A DNA stretch of 64,000 nucleotides from JAIEPT01 sp038217425 (GCA_038217425.1 JBBQPM010000009.1:1-64000), one strand, 5' to 3'; shown: positions 7,466 to 15,989, numbered from the stretch's first letter. Program-made: numbers and translations. The notes: generated by a model from the letters alone, not told the origin.

Positions 7466-8323
7466 TTACCGCGAGAGGAACTCGCGAATGGCGGCGTCGT
7501 GCAGGTGCTGCAAACGCCGCGTGATCGCTCCCGGCGTGCCTCCGCCCAGGCTTCGGCCGTCCGCCGTCACTACCGAGAGAACCTCCGCCGTCGTCCCCGA
7601 CAGGAAAAACTCGTCGACGCCGAACAGCTCGCTCATCTTCAGCGTCTCCTCGCGGAAGGGGATGTCGTTCTTCTGGCATAAGCGAATTACGAACTGCCGG
7701 GTGATGCCGGGGAGGATGTTCGCCTTGATCGGCGTGGTTTTGACGACGCCGTCCTTGACCCAGAAAAACGTACTATGCGACGCTTCGGAGAGGGTGCCGT
7801 CGGGCAAGTACAAGATCGCCTCGCGCGCGTTTTTCTCGGCCGCGACCTGGCAGGCGAGGACGTTGGCGAGGAGGTTGGTCGACTTGACGTCGCAGCGCTG
7901 CCAGCGCAGATCGGGATGGGTGACGACGCTCGAACCGATTTCGCGTAGCGCCGCGGTCGGGCCGTCGTCGTAGCGCTGGACCCAGAGGAGTTCGAGCGGC
8001 TTGGCCGACTTGGGGAACGCATGCGTTCTCGGCGCCGAGCCGCGCGTGATCTGGATGTAGACCATCGCTTCGCCGAAGTTGGCGGCCGTCAACGTCTGGG
8101 CCATCCGGCGGCGCAGATCCGCGAGGTCGACGCCGGCAATGTGGATCTCCTTCAGGCTGCGGGCGAGCCGATCCCAGTGCTCCTGTTCGAGCCAGGGGCG
8201 GTTGTTGTAGACGCGTAAAACTTCGTAGATGGCGTCGCCGAAGAGGAAGCCGCGATCGGTCGCGGGGATCCTGACTTCCGAGAGCGGGACGAGTCGGCCT
8301 TCAAAATTCGCGAGCGGTTCCAT
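7466..8323 (-). CDS. dat: D-amino acid aminotransferase (class IV PLP enzyme)
   Basis: This 285-residue protein is a typical length for fold-type IV transaminases. The PLP lysine is Lys147 in RCDVKSTNLLANVLA, a context diagnostic for D-alanine transaminases rather than branched-chain ones. The Glu that supports the cofactor follows at 180 (GTLSEASHS). ATDRGFLFGDAIYE (21-34) is the N-terminal active-site strand. It interconverts D-alanine and D-glutamate with their 2-oxo acids, feeding peptidoglycan or D-amino-acid metabolism. It is transcribed divergently from fbp with 81 bp between starts. The D- versus branched-chain assignment rests on motif memory. Confidence 0.8.
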   Translation of the reverse strand: MEPLANFEGRLVPLSEVRIPATDRGFLFGDAIYEVLRVYNNRPWLEQEHWDRLARSLKEIHIAGVDLADLRRRMAQTLTAANFGEAMVYIQITRGSAPRTHAFPKSAKPLELLWVQRYDDGPTAALREIGSSVVTHPDLRWQRCDVKSTNLLANVLACQVAAEKNAREAILYLPDGTLSEASHSTFFWVKDGVVKTTPIKANILPGITRQFVIRLCQKNDIPFREETLKMSELFGVDEFFLSGTTAEVLSVVTADGRSLGGGTPGAITRRLQHLHDAAIREFLSR

Positions 8324-8333
8324 GAGGTTCTCC

Positions 8334-8362
8334 TTGCGTTCGTGCGTGCCCGGCCTTATTCT
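8334..8362 (+). promoter_or_regulatory. Predicted promoter of fbp
   Basis: TTGCGT (8334-8339) and TATTCT (8357-8362) are spaced by 17 bp and lie 43 bp before the fbp start, in the divergent spacer with the transaminase gene. Confidence 0.45.
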
Positions 8363-8404
8363 ACCAACGAAACTTCACGTCGCCAAAGCCTTGCGGAGCC
8401 AACG

Positions 8405-9403
8405 ATGTCCGTTCCCATCATGACCGTGCAGCAGCACATTCTCGAAGAGCAGCGCCGTCACCGTCCCAACGCCTCGGGCGAGTTTTCCTGGCTTCTCTCC
8501 GGCATCACCCTGGCGACCAAGATCATCGCCGACCGCGTGCGCCGCGCCGGACTCGCCGATATCCTGGGCGAAGCGGGCGGCGGCAAAAACATCCAGGGCG
8601 AAACCGTCCAGAAACTCGACGTCATTTCGAACCAGGCGCTCATCCACTGCCTCGGCAATCGCGGCAACGTCGCCGTCATGGCTTCCGAGGAAAATGACGA
8701 ACCCGTCGTCGTCTCCCGCGATCGCGAACACGGCAAGTACGTCGTCGTCTTCGATCCCCTCGACGGGTCCTCCAACATCGACGTCAACGTCAGCGTCGGC
8801 ACCATCTTTTCCGTCCTCAGACGCGAACCCGATCCGACCTCGAAACGCGATCCCATGATCGACGTCCTCCAGCCCGGCTACACTCAGGCGGCAGCCGGCT
8901 ACGTCGTCTACGGCTCCTCGACCATGCTCGTCTACACCGCCGGCAACGGCGTCAGCGGATTCACGCTCGATCCCGCCATCGGCGCCTACCTCATCAGCCA
9001 TCCCCGCATCGTCATGCCCGAGCACGGCAACTTCTACTCCGTCAACGAGGCGTACGCCGACAGCTTCCCCGAGCCGTATCGGAAGTACCTCGCGCACCTG
9101 CGCAGCGGTGCAACCGGGCGGACCTATTCCTCCCGCTACATCGGTTCGCTGGTCGCCGATTTTCATCGCACGCTGCTCAAGGGGGGCATTTTCCTCTATC
9201 CGCCGACGAAGTCGCATCCGCAGGGAAAACTTCGGCTCCTGTACGAAGCGAATCCGATCGCGTTCCTGGCGGAACAGGCGCAGGGCGAGGCGCACGACGG
9301 CAGGTCGCGCATTCTGGACAAGACGCCGACGAGCCTGCACGAGCGCACGCCGCTCGTCGTGGGGAGCAAGGAAGAAGTGCGCCTGTTGAGTACGTTCATG
9401 TAG
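8405..9403 (+). CDS. fbp: Fructose-1,6-bisphosphatase class I
   Basis: This 332-residue cytoplasmic enzyme hydrolyses fructose 1,6-bisphosphate to fructose 6-phosphate in gluconeogenesis. The metal-binding MASEEN (92-97) and DPLDGSSNID (117-126) motifs are intact. YSSRYIGSLVADFHRTL and GGIFLYPP, the sugar-phosphate and C-terminal signatures, are also intact. The length matches the family. I chose ATG 8405 because homologues begin near this point and the upstream in-frame residues are low complexity. It has its own likely promoter and is followed by a palindromic repeat pair. Confidence 0.95.
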   Translation: MSVPIMTVQQHILEEQRRHRPNASGEFSWLLSGITLATKIIADRVRRAGLADILGEAGGGKNIQGETVQKLDVISNQALIHCLGNRGNVAVMASEENDEPVVVSRDREHGKYVVVFDPLDGSSNIDVNVSVGTIFSVLRREPDPTSKRDPMIDVLQPGYTQAAAGYVVYGSSTMLVYTAGNGVSGFTLDPAIGAYLISHPRIVMPEHGNFYSVNEAYADSFPEPYRKYLAHLRSGATGRTYSSRYIGSLVADFHRTLLKGGIFLYPPTKSHPQGKLRLLYEANPIAFLAEQAQGEAHDGRSRILDKTPTSLHERTPLVVGSKEEVRLLSTFM

Positions 9404-9412
9404 AACGTTCCA

Positions 9413-9530
9413 GGAAAGCCCAGGGATGGCTATCCCTGGGGACGCGCCGCAAACGTGATTCCTCTGCTCCGGCGTGAACGTGACGATACCTGGCGCTTTC
9501 CCCAGGGATAGCCATCCCTGGGCTTTCGCG
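9413..9530. repeat. Palindromic repeat family A, inverted pair
   Basis: GAAAGCCC plus the palindrome CCCAGGGAT-GGCT-ATCCCTGGG starts at 9413. The complementary copy, ending GGGCTTTCGCG, lies at 9497-9530. Each arm can fold alone and the pair can fold as a large cruciform. It sits between fbp and the Gfo/Idh gene. Confidence 0.85.
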
Positions 9531-9567
9531 TTCGGTCGAGATTTAACCATCCACTTTGAGGTCAGGC

Positions 9568-10683
9568 ATGAGTTCCAAGAAAGTCAACGTCGCCATCGTC
9601 GGTCTCGGTTTCGGGGCCGAGTTCATTCCCATTTACCAGAAACATCCGCAGGCAAACCTCTACGCCATCTGTCAGCGGAACGTCGACAAGCTGATGAAGG
9701 TCGGCAACCACTTCAAGATCGGCAAACGCTTCACCAGCTACGAAGACGTCCTCGAGGATCCGGAGGTCGATTTCGTGCACATCAACTCGCCGATCCCGGA
9801 CCACGCGCCGATGTCGATCGCCGCCCTCAAGGCGGGCAAGCACGTCATGTGTACCGTGCCGATGGCGACGACCGTCGACGAATGCCAGGAAATCTGCGAC
9901 CTCGTCAAGAAGACCGGCCTCAAATACATGATGGCCGAGACTGTCGTCTACTCGCGCGAGTTTCTTTACATCAAGGATCTCTACCGCAAAGGCGAGCTGG
10001 GGAAAATTCAATACATGGCCGCGTCGCATCCGCAGGACATGGACGGCTGGCCCGACTACTGGCAGCGAATGATCCCAATGCACTACGCCACGCACGTCGT
10101 CAGTCCGATCCTGGGTCTGGTCGACGGCCGGGCGGAGACGGTGTCGTGCTTCGGCTCCGGTACGATTCGCGAGGAGTTAGCGCAGAAGTCGGGCAACAAG
10201 TTCGCGGTCGAGTCGTGCCACATCAAGATCAAGGACAGCGACGTCGCGGCGCACATCTGGCGTTTTTTGTTCGACACCGCCCGGCAGTACCGCGAGAGCT
10301 TCGACGTCTACGGCACGCTGAAGAGCTTCGAATGGGCGCTGGTGGAAGGCGAAGAACACGTACTGCACACGGCCAAGAAGCCGGAGCACGAGATTGCCAG
10401 CCGGGTGAAGGTGCCGGACTTCGCGCACTTGTTGCCCGCGGAGATTCGGCCGTTCACGACGACGATTCAGGACGCCGAGCACTTGTCCTTCGTCCAGGGA
10501 GGCGGGCACGGCGGTTCGCATCCGCACATGGTGCACGAGTTCGTGAGCGCCCTGGCCGAGAATCGCGATCCCTGGCCCAACGCGGTGCAGTCGGCGAACT
10601 GGACCTGCGTCGGCATTTTGGCCCACCAGTCGGCGCTCAAGGGGGGCGAGGTGCTGCGCCTGCCGGAGTTCACGTTCGGATAG
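9568..10683 (+). CDS. Gfo/Idh/MocA-family protein with altered catalytic motif
   Basis: The protein has 371 residues from ATG 9568, with GAGG about 8 bp before; an in-frame TTG at 9556 is less likely. The Rossmann glycine motif GLGFGAEF and HINSPIPDHAP mark an N-terminal NAD(P)-binding domain, followed by the usual alpha/beta C-terminal domain. The family's catalytic EKP motif reads TVP here (VMCTVPMATT), so the Lys normally involved in hydride transfer is absent. The role may therefore be a non-standard oxidoreductase or glycosidase-like activity; no substrate can be read. The histidine-rich GGGHGGSHPHMVHEFV near the C-terminus may bind metal. It sits between two family A repeats. Confidence 0.8.
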   Translation: MSSKKVNVAIVGLGFGAEFIPIYQKHPQANLYAICQRNVDKLMKVGNHFKIGKRFTSYEDVLEDPEVDFVHINSPIPDHAPMSIAALKAGKHVMCTVPMATTVDECQEICDLVKKTGLKYMMAETVVYSREFLYIKDLYRKGELGKIQYMAASHPQDMDGWPDYWQRMIPMHYATHVVSPILGLVDGRAETVSCFGSGTIREELAQKSGNKFAVESCHIKIKDSDVAAHIWRFLFDTARQYRESFDVYGTLKSFEWALVEGEEHVLHTAKKPEHEIASRVKVPDFAHLLPAEIRPFTTTIQDAEHLSFVQGGGHGGSHPHMVHEFVSALAENRDPWPNAVQSANWTCVGILAHQSALKGGEVLRLPEFTFG

Positions 10684-10689
10684 CCGAAT

Positions 10690-10713
10690 GCCCCGGGATG
10701 GCTATCCCCGGGA
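10690..10713. repeat. Palindromic repeat family A, single variant copy
   Basis: CCCCGGGAT-GGCT-ATCCCCGGG lies immediately after the Gfo/Idh stop codon. It is a compensated variant of the family A palindrome: both arms carry the matching C/G change. Confidence 0.7.
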
Positions 10714-10774
10714 ATTGGCGAGGACTACAATACCCGCATCCCCATTCTCGTTGTGCGTGAAAGCGAGGCCCGCT

Positions 10775-11176
10775 GTGCTCGTCCCGATGGAACTCAAGCG
10801 AATCATCATCAACGAGGTGCTCGATCAGCAAATCATCATGCTGCGCGAAGTCGACGGCCAGCGGAGCTTTCCGATCGTGATCGGGATTTTCGAGGCGACC
10901 AGCATCGATCGCCGGGTGAAGGGAACGCCTTCGCCGCGTCCGCTCACGCATGACCTGATCACCAGCGTCATCAGCAGCTTGGGGGGCGAGTTGCAGGATA
11001 TTCTCATCAGCGAACTGCGCGACCACACGTACTTCGCCAAGCTGCGGATTCGCAATGCCGAGGAGATGATCGAGATCGACTGTCGGCCCAGCGATGCGGT
11101 GGCGCTGGCGGTTTCCGCGCAGGTGCCGATCTTCGTGGCCGAGGCGGTGCTGGAGGAAGCGCTGGGCGAAACGTAG
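10775..11176 (+). CDS. Bifunctional nuclease (BFN/DUF151) family protein
   Basis: This 133-residue protein contains the DUF151 core from [25 protein letters not shown] residues through [18 protein letters not shown] and the C-terminal [10 protein letters not shown]. Family members are reported to have DNase/RNase activity or act in stress responses, and many are uncharacterised. I prefer the GTG at 10775 because GCGAGG lies 7 bp upstream and homologues begin with a short VLVP-like extension; ATG 10787 is the alternative. TACAAT at about 10726 is a possible -10. It precedes the pst genes by 113 bp but carries no phosphate link. Confidence 0.85.
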   Translation: MLVPMELKRIIINEVLDQQIIMLREVDGQRSFPIVIGIFEATSIDRRVKGTPSPRPLTHDLITSVISSLGGELQDILISELRDHTYFAKLRIRNAEEMIEIDCRPSDAVALAVSAQVPIFVAEAVLEEALGET

Positions 11177-11197
11177 ACTCCCGGATCCTTTGCTTCA

Positions 11198-11215
11198 TCT
11201 TCATCAAATCAACAC
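11198..11215 (+). promoter_or_regulatory. Candidate Pho box upstream of pstB
   Basis: TCTTCATCAAATCAACAC is two 7-bp half-sites with a 4-bp spacer. It matches the element upstream of pstS (17453-17470) at 14 of 18 positions. The geometry is that of PhoB boxes. It lies 75 bp before the pstB start. Confidence 0.45.
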
Positions 11216-11289
11216 AATTGGCCTTTATCCTATCCCATGTCTCGAGGCCGGCAGCGCCGCCGGCTGCGGACCAGCCCTGGGGTGCTCAC

Positions 11290-12117
11290 GTGTCAACGCT
11301 GACCTATTCCGCGATCATTTCCGAACGCTCTCTCAACGGACGAGAAATCACCGCGAAAGGACACGCAACCACCTTCGACGTCAAGAACCTTGATTTTTGG
11401 TACGGCTCTCAGCAAGCGCTCTTCAACATCAATCTCGTCGTGCAGAAGAAATCGGTCATGGCCCTCATCGGCCCCTCCGGCTGCGGCAAGTCGACTTTCC
11501 TGCGGCTCCTCAACCGCATGAACGACCTCATCGACGGCACCCGCCACACCGGCGCCATCCTGCTCGACGGTCAAGACATTTATCGCAAGGGCATCGACCT
11601 GGTGGAGCTGCGCCGACGCGTCGGCATGGTCTTTCAGAAGTCCAACCCGTTTCCCAAATCGGTCTTCGAGAACGTCATCTTCGGCTGCCGGGTCGCGGGC
11701 ATTCGCGATCGCGCCTTCTTGCAGGAAACCGTCGAACGCAGCCTGAAACAGGCGGCGCTGTGGGAAGAAGTGAAAGATCGTTTGCACACGTCCGCGCTCT
11801 CCCTGTCGGGCGGACAACAGCAGCGGCTGTGCATTGCCCGGGCGCTCGCCACCGATCCCGACGTGCTCCTCATGGACGAACCGGCCTCGGCGCTCGACCC
11901 GGCGTCGACCTCGCGCATCGAGGATCTTATCTTCGAACTCAAACGCAACTACACGATCATCATCGTCACGCACAACATGCAGCAGGCTGCACGTGTTTCC
12001 GATCAGACCGCCTTTTTCTTTCAGGGGAAGCTCATCGAAGTTGGGCCCACCGATCAGCTGTACACCCGCCCGCAAGCGAAACAGACCGAGGATTACATCA
12101 CCGGACGGTTCGGTTGA
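11290..12117 (+). CDS. pstB: Phosphate ABC transporter ATP-binding protein
   Basis: This 275-residue ATPase of the PstSCAB importer hydrolyses ATP at the cytoplasmic face to drive phosphate uptake. Walker A is GPSGCGKST (near 61-69), the PstB-specific [11 protein letters not shown] follows, the Q-loop region is [12 protein letters not shown], the signature is LSGGQQQR, and Walker B is VLLMDEP with ASALDP. I chose GTG 11290 because the sequence before it is low complexity; no strong ribosome site marks it. phoU follows after 25 bp and phoB after that. The permease and binding-protein genes are 5.5 kb downstream. Confidence 0.93.
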   Translation: MSTLTYSAIISERSLNGREITAKGHATTFDVKNLDFWYGSQQALFNINLVVQKKSVMALIGPSGCGKSTFLRLLNRMNDLIDGTRHTGAILLDGQDIYRKGIDLVELRRRVGMVFQKSNPFPKSVFENVIFGCRVAGIRDRAFLQETVERSLKQAALWEEVKDRLHTSALSLSGGQQQRLCIARALATDPDVLLMDEPASALDPASTSRIEDLIFELKRNYTIIIVTHNMQQAARVSDQTAFFFQGKLIEVGPTDQLYTRPQAKQTEDYITGRFG

Positions 12118-12142
12118 TCGGGCGCCAGGCAGGAGCTTCACC

Positions 12143-12817
12143 ATGTCCAAACACCTTCAGCGCGACCTCGACTACCTCCAGCGCGACCTCATCGCCCTGG
12201 CGGCGTCCGTCGAAGAGGCGCTGCACAAGGCCATCCGTTCCCTCGAAGAACGACAGCCCACGCTCGCCTATGAAGTGATCGACGGCGACCGCTTCATTGA
12301 CGCCGAGGAAAACCTCATCGAAGAGGAATGCCTCAAGCTGCTCGCGCTGCATCAGCCCGTGGCCGTCGATTTGCGCCGCATCACCGCGGCACTCAAGATC
12401 AACGCCGAACTCGAGCGCATGGCCGACTTGGCTGAGGACATCGCCGAGCGCGCCATCGCGCTGACCAAGTCGCCGCCGCTGCCGATGCCCGACGACCTGC
12501 GCCGCATGACCGATCTCACCACTTCGATGGTTCGACAAAGCCTCGACGCCTTTGTGAATCTCGACGCCCGACTCGCCCGCAGCGTCTGCCGACTCGACGA
12601 TCAGGTCGACGAGTTCAATCGCAAGATCATCGACGACTTGATCCGTACCATGCAATCCTCGCCCGAAATGGTCGAACCCGGATTGTCATTCTTCTCCGCG
12701 ACCCGGCATCTGGAACGGATCGCCGATCACGCCACCAACATCGCCGAAGACGTCGTCTATCTGGTCGAAGGCGAAATCGTCCGCCACAAGCCGGGTTTGG
12801 TTGAGATGGAACGTTAA
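12143..12817 (+). CDS. phoU: Phosphate signalling regulator PhoU
   Basis: This 224-residue all-helical protein has two PhoU repeats, each with the metal-binding pattern. The first is ERMADLAEDIAERA and the second ERIADHATNIAEDVVYL. PhoU links the Pst transporter to the PhoR/PhoB system and limits phosphate uptake. AGGAG lies about 8 bp before ATG 12143. It sits between pstB and the response-regulator gene, the usual arrangement. Confidence 0.93.
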   Translation: MSKHLQRDLDYLQRDLIALAASVEEALHKAIRSLEERQPTLAYEVIDGDRFIDAEENLIEEECLKLLALHQPVAVDLRRITAALKINAELERMADLAEDIAERAIALTKSPPLPMPDDLRRMTDLTTSMVRQSLDAFVNLDARLARSVCRLDDQVDEFNRKIIDDLIRTMQSSPEMVEPGLSFFSATRHLERIADHATNIAEDVVYLVEGEIVRHKPGLVEMER

Positions 12818-12909
12818 GCCGTCGCTGATAACGCACGTTCGCGAACTTCCGCAAGGAGACTCCATTGGTTGCCGCCCTTCTTCCGCTTCCGATTCAGGTG
12901 AATTCATCT

Positions 12910-13605
12910 ATGGCTCGCCCTCGTGTATTAATCGTCGACGATGAACGTGGCCTCACCGACGTCCTGGCATACAACCTGCAACGCGAAGGGTACGACGTCA
13001 TCCTCGCCCACGACGGCCAGGAAGGCCTGCGCAAGGCGCAGATGCAGCTGCCCGATCTCATTCTGCTCGATCTGATGCTCCCCAAGATCGATGGCCTCGA
13101 AGTTTGCAGGGAGTTGCGCTCCGGCGAACGTACCCGCAGCATCCCCATTCTCATGCTCACCGCCAAGGCCGAGGAGACGGATCAGGTGGTGGGCTTCACA
13201 ATGGGGGCGGACGATTACGTCACCAAGCCGTTCAGCGTCAAAGTTCTGATGCAGCGAATCCGCGCCTTGCAGCGACGCACCGAGCAGACGGGCGACCCCA
13301 GCGATCTCATCGAACATCTGGGCGTCTGCATCGACCGCGTGCGTCACAAGGCGACCGCGAACGGCGCCGAACTCGACCTGACGCCGACGGAGTTCCGCCT
13401 GCTCGAATGCATGCTCCGCCAACCGGGCCGGGCGTTCTCGCGCCCCCAGCTGATGGACGTCGCCATCGGCGAAGGCGCCATCGTCCTCGAACGAACCATC
13501 GACGTACACATCAAAACCTTGCGGAAAAAGCTCGGCGACGAGATCGACTACATCGAAACCGTCCGCGGCGTCGGCTATCGTTTCCGCGAACTCCCCCCCG
13601 CGTAG
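12910..13605 (+). CDS. phoB: PhoB-type response regulator (OmpR/PhoB family)
   Basis: This 231-residue protein has a receiver domain with VDD at 9-11, phospho-acceptor Asp54 in LLDLMLP, LTAKAEE and TKPFS. A C-terminal winged helix (LTPTEFRLLECML, RTIDVHIKTLRKKLG, VRGVGYRF) binds DNA. Following phoU, it is most likely the phosphate-starvation regulator acting on the Pho boxes at 11198 and 17453. The start is ambiguous. ATG 12910 matches homologues and has a weak AGGTG, but TTG 12865 has a strong AAGGAG 6 bp upstream and would add 15 residues. No phoR sensor-kinase gene is in the window. Confidence 0.9.
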   Translation: MARPRVLIVDDERGLTDVLAYNLQREGYDVILAHDGQEGLRKAQMQLPDLILLDLMLPKIDGLEVCRELRSGERTRSIPILMLTAKAEETDQVVGFTMGADDYVTKPFSVKVLMQRIRALQRRTEQTGDPSDLIEHLGVCIDRVRHKATANGAELDLTPTEFRLLECMLRQPGRAFSRPQLMDVAIGEGAIVLERTIDVHIKTLRKKLGDEIDYIETVRGVGYRFRELPPA

Positions 13606-13709
13606 ACAAATCCGACGGTTCCCCGCTTGCTGTTTGCACGGCGCCTCGTACTCTAACAGCCGTAGCTAAACGACCGCATTTTCCCGAACCGTTCTGAGGA
13701 GCCGCGTTT

Positions 13710-13877
13710 ATGGAGCTGGATTTCATCGAAGAGTTGAAGCTGCGCCGCTGGGCACGCGAGAATCACGTCCCCGCCAGCGAACGAAACCGTTCCTGGCATC
13801 CCGTGGTACACGAAGAGATGAAACTCAAGGATTTCGATCAGGTCCGAACCTCCGCCAACGAACTGCGCCCCTCGTAA
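13710..13877 (+). CDS. Small conserved planctomycete protein, 55 aa
   Basis: ATG 13710 is preceded by GAGGAG at an ideal distance and opens a 55-codon frame beginning MELDFIEELKLRRWAREN. It continues VPASERNRSWHPVVHEEM and ends LRPS. It is charged and helical with no signal or membrane segment. I recall short proteins of this style (LRRWARENYVP, WHPVVLEEM) in planctomycete genomes, with no known function. It stands alone between phoB and a large palindrome. Confidence 0.65.
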   Translation: MELDFIEELKLRRWARENHVPASERNRSWHPVVHEEMKLKDFDQVRTSANELRPS

Positions 13878-13892
13878 TCGATCCGAATCCTC

Positions 13893-13981
13893 AAGCCCAG
13901 CGGGTGAGGTACTCCGAACCCCTGGGATTTTGTTCGCTCCCGTTCAACCCAGGGGTTCGGAGTACCTCACCCGCTGGGCTT
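13893..13981. repeat. Palindromic repeat family B, 34-bp perfect arms
   Basis: The arms at 13893-13926 and 13948-13981 are exact complements around a 21-bp loop. They carry AAGCCCAGCGGGTGAGGTAC and then TCCGAACCCCTGGG. Related elements occur at 49025-49113 and 51041-51132. The outer AAGCCC/GGGCTT is shared with family A. Confidence 0.9.
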
Positions 13982-13991
13982 ACACGCTATC

Positions 13992-14020
13992 TTGCATCCC
14001 CTCTCCTCGTCCGCTAAAAT
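13992..14020 (+). promoter_or_regulatory. Predicted promoter of the DUF1501 gene
   Basis: TTGCAT (13992-13997), a 17-bp spacer and TAAAAT (14015-14020) lie 51 bp before the DUF1501 start. Confidence 0.5.
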
Positions 14021-14071
14021 ACCGCTGCCTATCGCTCCTCCCGCCTCGGCACTCCTCGGAGTCCTCCGCTC

Positions 14072-15445
14072 ATGACCTTGAACCGCCGAACTTTTTTGGG
14101 CGCGAGTGCCGCCAGCGTCCTGGGGATGTCGCTGCCCCACTGGCTCGCCGCCCGCGCTCGGGCGAATACCCCGGCCCCCGCCAAGAATGTCCTCGTCATC
14201 CTCGAACAGGGCGGACTCTCTCACCTGGATACCTGGGATCCGAAACCCGAAGTCGTTGCGGAACATCGCAGCCCCTTTCGCCCGATCGCAACCTCCGTTC
14301 CCGGCCTGCAGTTCACCGAACTGATGCCGCACACGGCGAAGCTCGCGCACAAGATCGCCGTCGTTCGCTCCATGTACCACGCCAAGGCGGGCGCCAACGG
14401 CCATCCCGACGGCACCCAGTACGTCCTCTCCGGTTCGCATCCGCGCAACCCGCTCGAGATGCCCGACCTCGGCTCCATCGTCTCGACCATCAAGGGGAGC
14501 GATTGCGCGTTCCTGCCGCCGTACGTCATGGTGCCCGGCAACCACGAACAGGCGGCCATGACGCGCAACGGCTTCCTCCCCGCCGCGACGCGCGTCTTCA
14601 AGACCGGCGGCCGGGATCTCTCCGACCCCGCCTGGCGCGTCAACAATCTCTTGCCGTGCCCCGAGAATCAAGGTCGGCGCCTCGAAAGTCGTCAGGCGCT
14701 GCTCGGCCAGGTCGACGGCGGCTTGGCCCGCGGCAACGTCGGCGGTATGGAACGCTTCTACGAACAGGCCCACGACATCCTCACCAGCACGCGCGTCTCC
14801 TCCGTCTTCAACCTCCAGAACGAAGCCCCCGCCGTGCGTGCCCAGTACGGTCGCGGCCATCGCGGCGCCTGTTATCTCGTGGGACGCAAGCTCATCGAAG
14901 CCGGCGTCCGTTTCGTCACCGTCGACGTCCGCTGGCCGCTCACGCCCGAAACCCCCGGCGGCTTCAACCTCAACTGGGACCATCACGACTACATGTACAA
15001 CAACGGCTCCTGCGGTACCGTCCGCGTCGCCGCCGGCGGCGAGGGACGGTACGGCATCGGCACCTACGTTATGATGGGGAGCACCGATCAGGCGTACGCC
15101 GCCCTGCTCGAGGATCTCGACCAACGTGGATTGCTCGAGGAGACGCTGGTCTGCTTCGTGACGGAGTTCGGCCGCACGCCTCGGCTCAATCGCTTCCAGG
15201 GCCGCGATCACTGGACCAACGCCTACTCGATCGCGTTCGCCGGCGCCGGCGTCCCCGGCGGTCAAGTGATCGGCCGCTCCGACAAGGACGGCGGCTACGT
15301 CGCCGACCAACCGCACACGCCGGAGGACTACGCCGCCAGCGTGTATGATAAAGTGGGCATCGATCGTCAGCGGCCGTTGTTCACGTCGAGCAACCGTCCG
15401 ATCTACTTCGGCCACGGCGGCGAACCGATCAAGGAGTTGTTTTAA
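14072..15445 (+). CDS. DUF1501 family protein, Tat-exported
   Basis: This 457-residue protein has a twin-arginine signal at the N-terminus (LNRRTFLGASAASVLG) with cleavage near ARA. The body has the DUF1501 marks: VLVILEQGGLSHLDTWDPKP, SMYHAKAGANGHPDG, FVTEFGRTPRLN and GRDHW. DUF1501 proteins are distant relatives of the sulfatase/alkaline-phosphatase fold and are abundant in planctomycetes; their substrates are unknown. Here the gene has its own promoter and is followed by an anti-sigma-like pair rather than the DUF1549/1553 partner seen at 27110. Confidence 0.88.
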   Translation: MTLNRRTFLGASAASVLGMSLPHWLAARARANTPAPAKNVLVILEQGGLSHLDTWDPKPEVVAEHRSPFRPIATSVPGLQFTELMPHTAKLAHKIAVVRSMYHAKAGANGHPDGTQYVLSGSHPRNPLEMPDLGSIVSTIKGSDCAFLPPYVMVPGNHEQAAMTRNGFLPAATRVFKTGGRDLSDPAWRVNNLLPCPENQGRRLESRQALLGQVDGGLARGNVGGMERFYEQAHDILTSTRVSSVFNLQNEAPAVRAQYGRGHRGACYLVGRKLIEAGVRFVTVDVRWPLTPETPGGFNLNWDHHDYMYNNGSCGTVRVAAGGEGRYGIGTYVMMGSTDQAYAALLEDLDQRGLLEETLVCFVTEFGRTPRLNRFQGRDHWTNAYSIAFAGAGVPGGQVIGRSDKDGGYVADQPHTPEDYAASVYDKVGIDRQRPLFTSSNRPIYFGHGGEPIKELF

Positions 15446-15451
15446 CGAGAG

Positions 15452-15480
15452 GAAAGCCCAGGGATGGCACTCCCTGGGGA
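15452..15480. repeat. Palindromic repeat family A, single copy
   Basis: GGAAAGCCCAGGGATGGCAC followed by TCCCTGGGG lies between the DUF1501 stop and the anti-sigma-like start. It has one arm only, with no inverted partner nearby. Confidence 0.8.
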
Positions 15481-15497
15481 CGCCCGAGGAGGCTTCC

Positions 15498-15989
15498 ATG
15501 TCGAGCTTATCGGACGACGACCGCGAGAATCTCACCGCTTACCTGGACGGCGAGCTGGACGTCGATGCGACCCAGGCCCTGGAAGCGAAGCTCAACCAGG
15601 ATCCCGAGGCGCGGGCGGAACTCGAGGCCCTCAAGCGGACCTGGAGCTTGCTCGACTTTCTCCCCAAGAATGCCCCGTCCGCGGACTTCACCAATCGCAC
15701 CATCGATCGGCTGGAAATCGAGAAGAAGAAGGACGCGACCACCGCCAAGGTGCCGCGCTACGCGCCGACGCCCGCATGGGTGAAGGGCGCCGTCGCCGTG
15801 GGCGTTGTCCTCGCGCTCGGCGCCGGGTTCCTCGCGGGCAAGAGCCTGGCCTCGCCGCATGAAGACGCGATCCTGCGAAACTACGAGATTCTGCCGCGCT
15901 GGCGCGAGTACGACGCTGTCGACGACTACGAATTTCTGCAAGCCCTCGATCATCCCGACCTCTTCGGCGACGAGGAGACGCAGCCATGA
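15498..15989 (+). CDS. Anti-sigma-factor-like membrane protein
   Basis: The protein has 163 residues from ATG 15498 with GAGGAGG upstream. The N-terminus (ENLTAYLDGELD, then ELEALKRTWSLLDFLP) matches the cytoplasmic domain of anti-sigma factors. The zinc-binding His/Cys residues of ZAS domains are absent. One membrane helix (97-117) is followed by about 45 periplasmic residues. It would sequester an ECF sigma factor at the membrane, but no sigma-factor gene is adjacent. Its stop overlaps the next start by 4 bp (ATGA), so the pair is translationally coupled. Confidence 0.6.
   Translation: MSSLSDDDRENLTAYLDGELDVDATQALEAKLNQDPEARAELEALKRTWSLLDFLPKNAPSADFTNRTIDRLEIEKKKDATTAKVPRYAPTPAWVKGAVAVGVVLALGAGFLAGKSLASPHEDAILRNYEILPRWREYDAVDDYEFLQALDHPDLFGDEETQP

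Noticed and set aside
8375..9550. 391-codon open frame on the minus strand
   Set aside because: It is the antisense of fbp; high-GC coding DNA gives long open frames on the opposite strand, and the product has no family resemblance.
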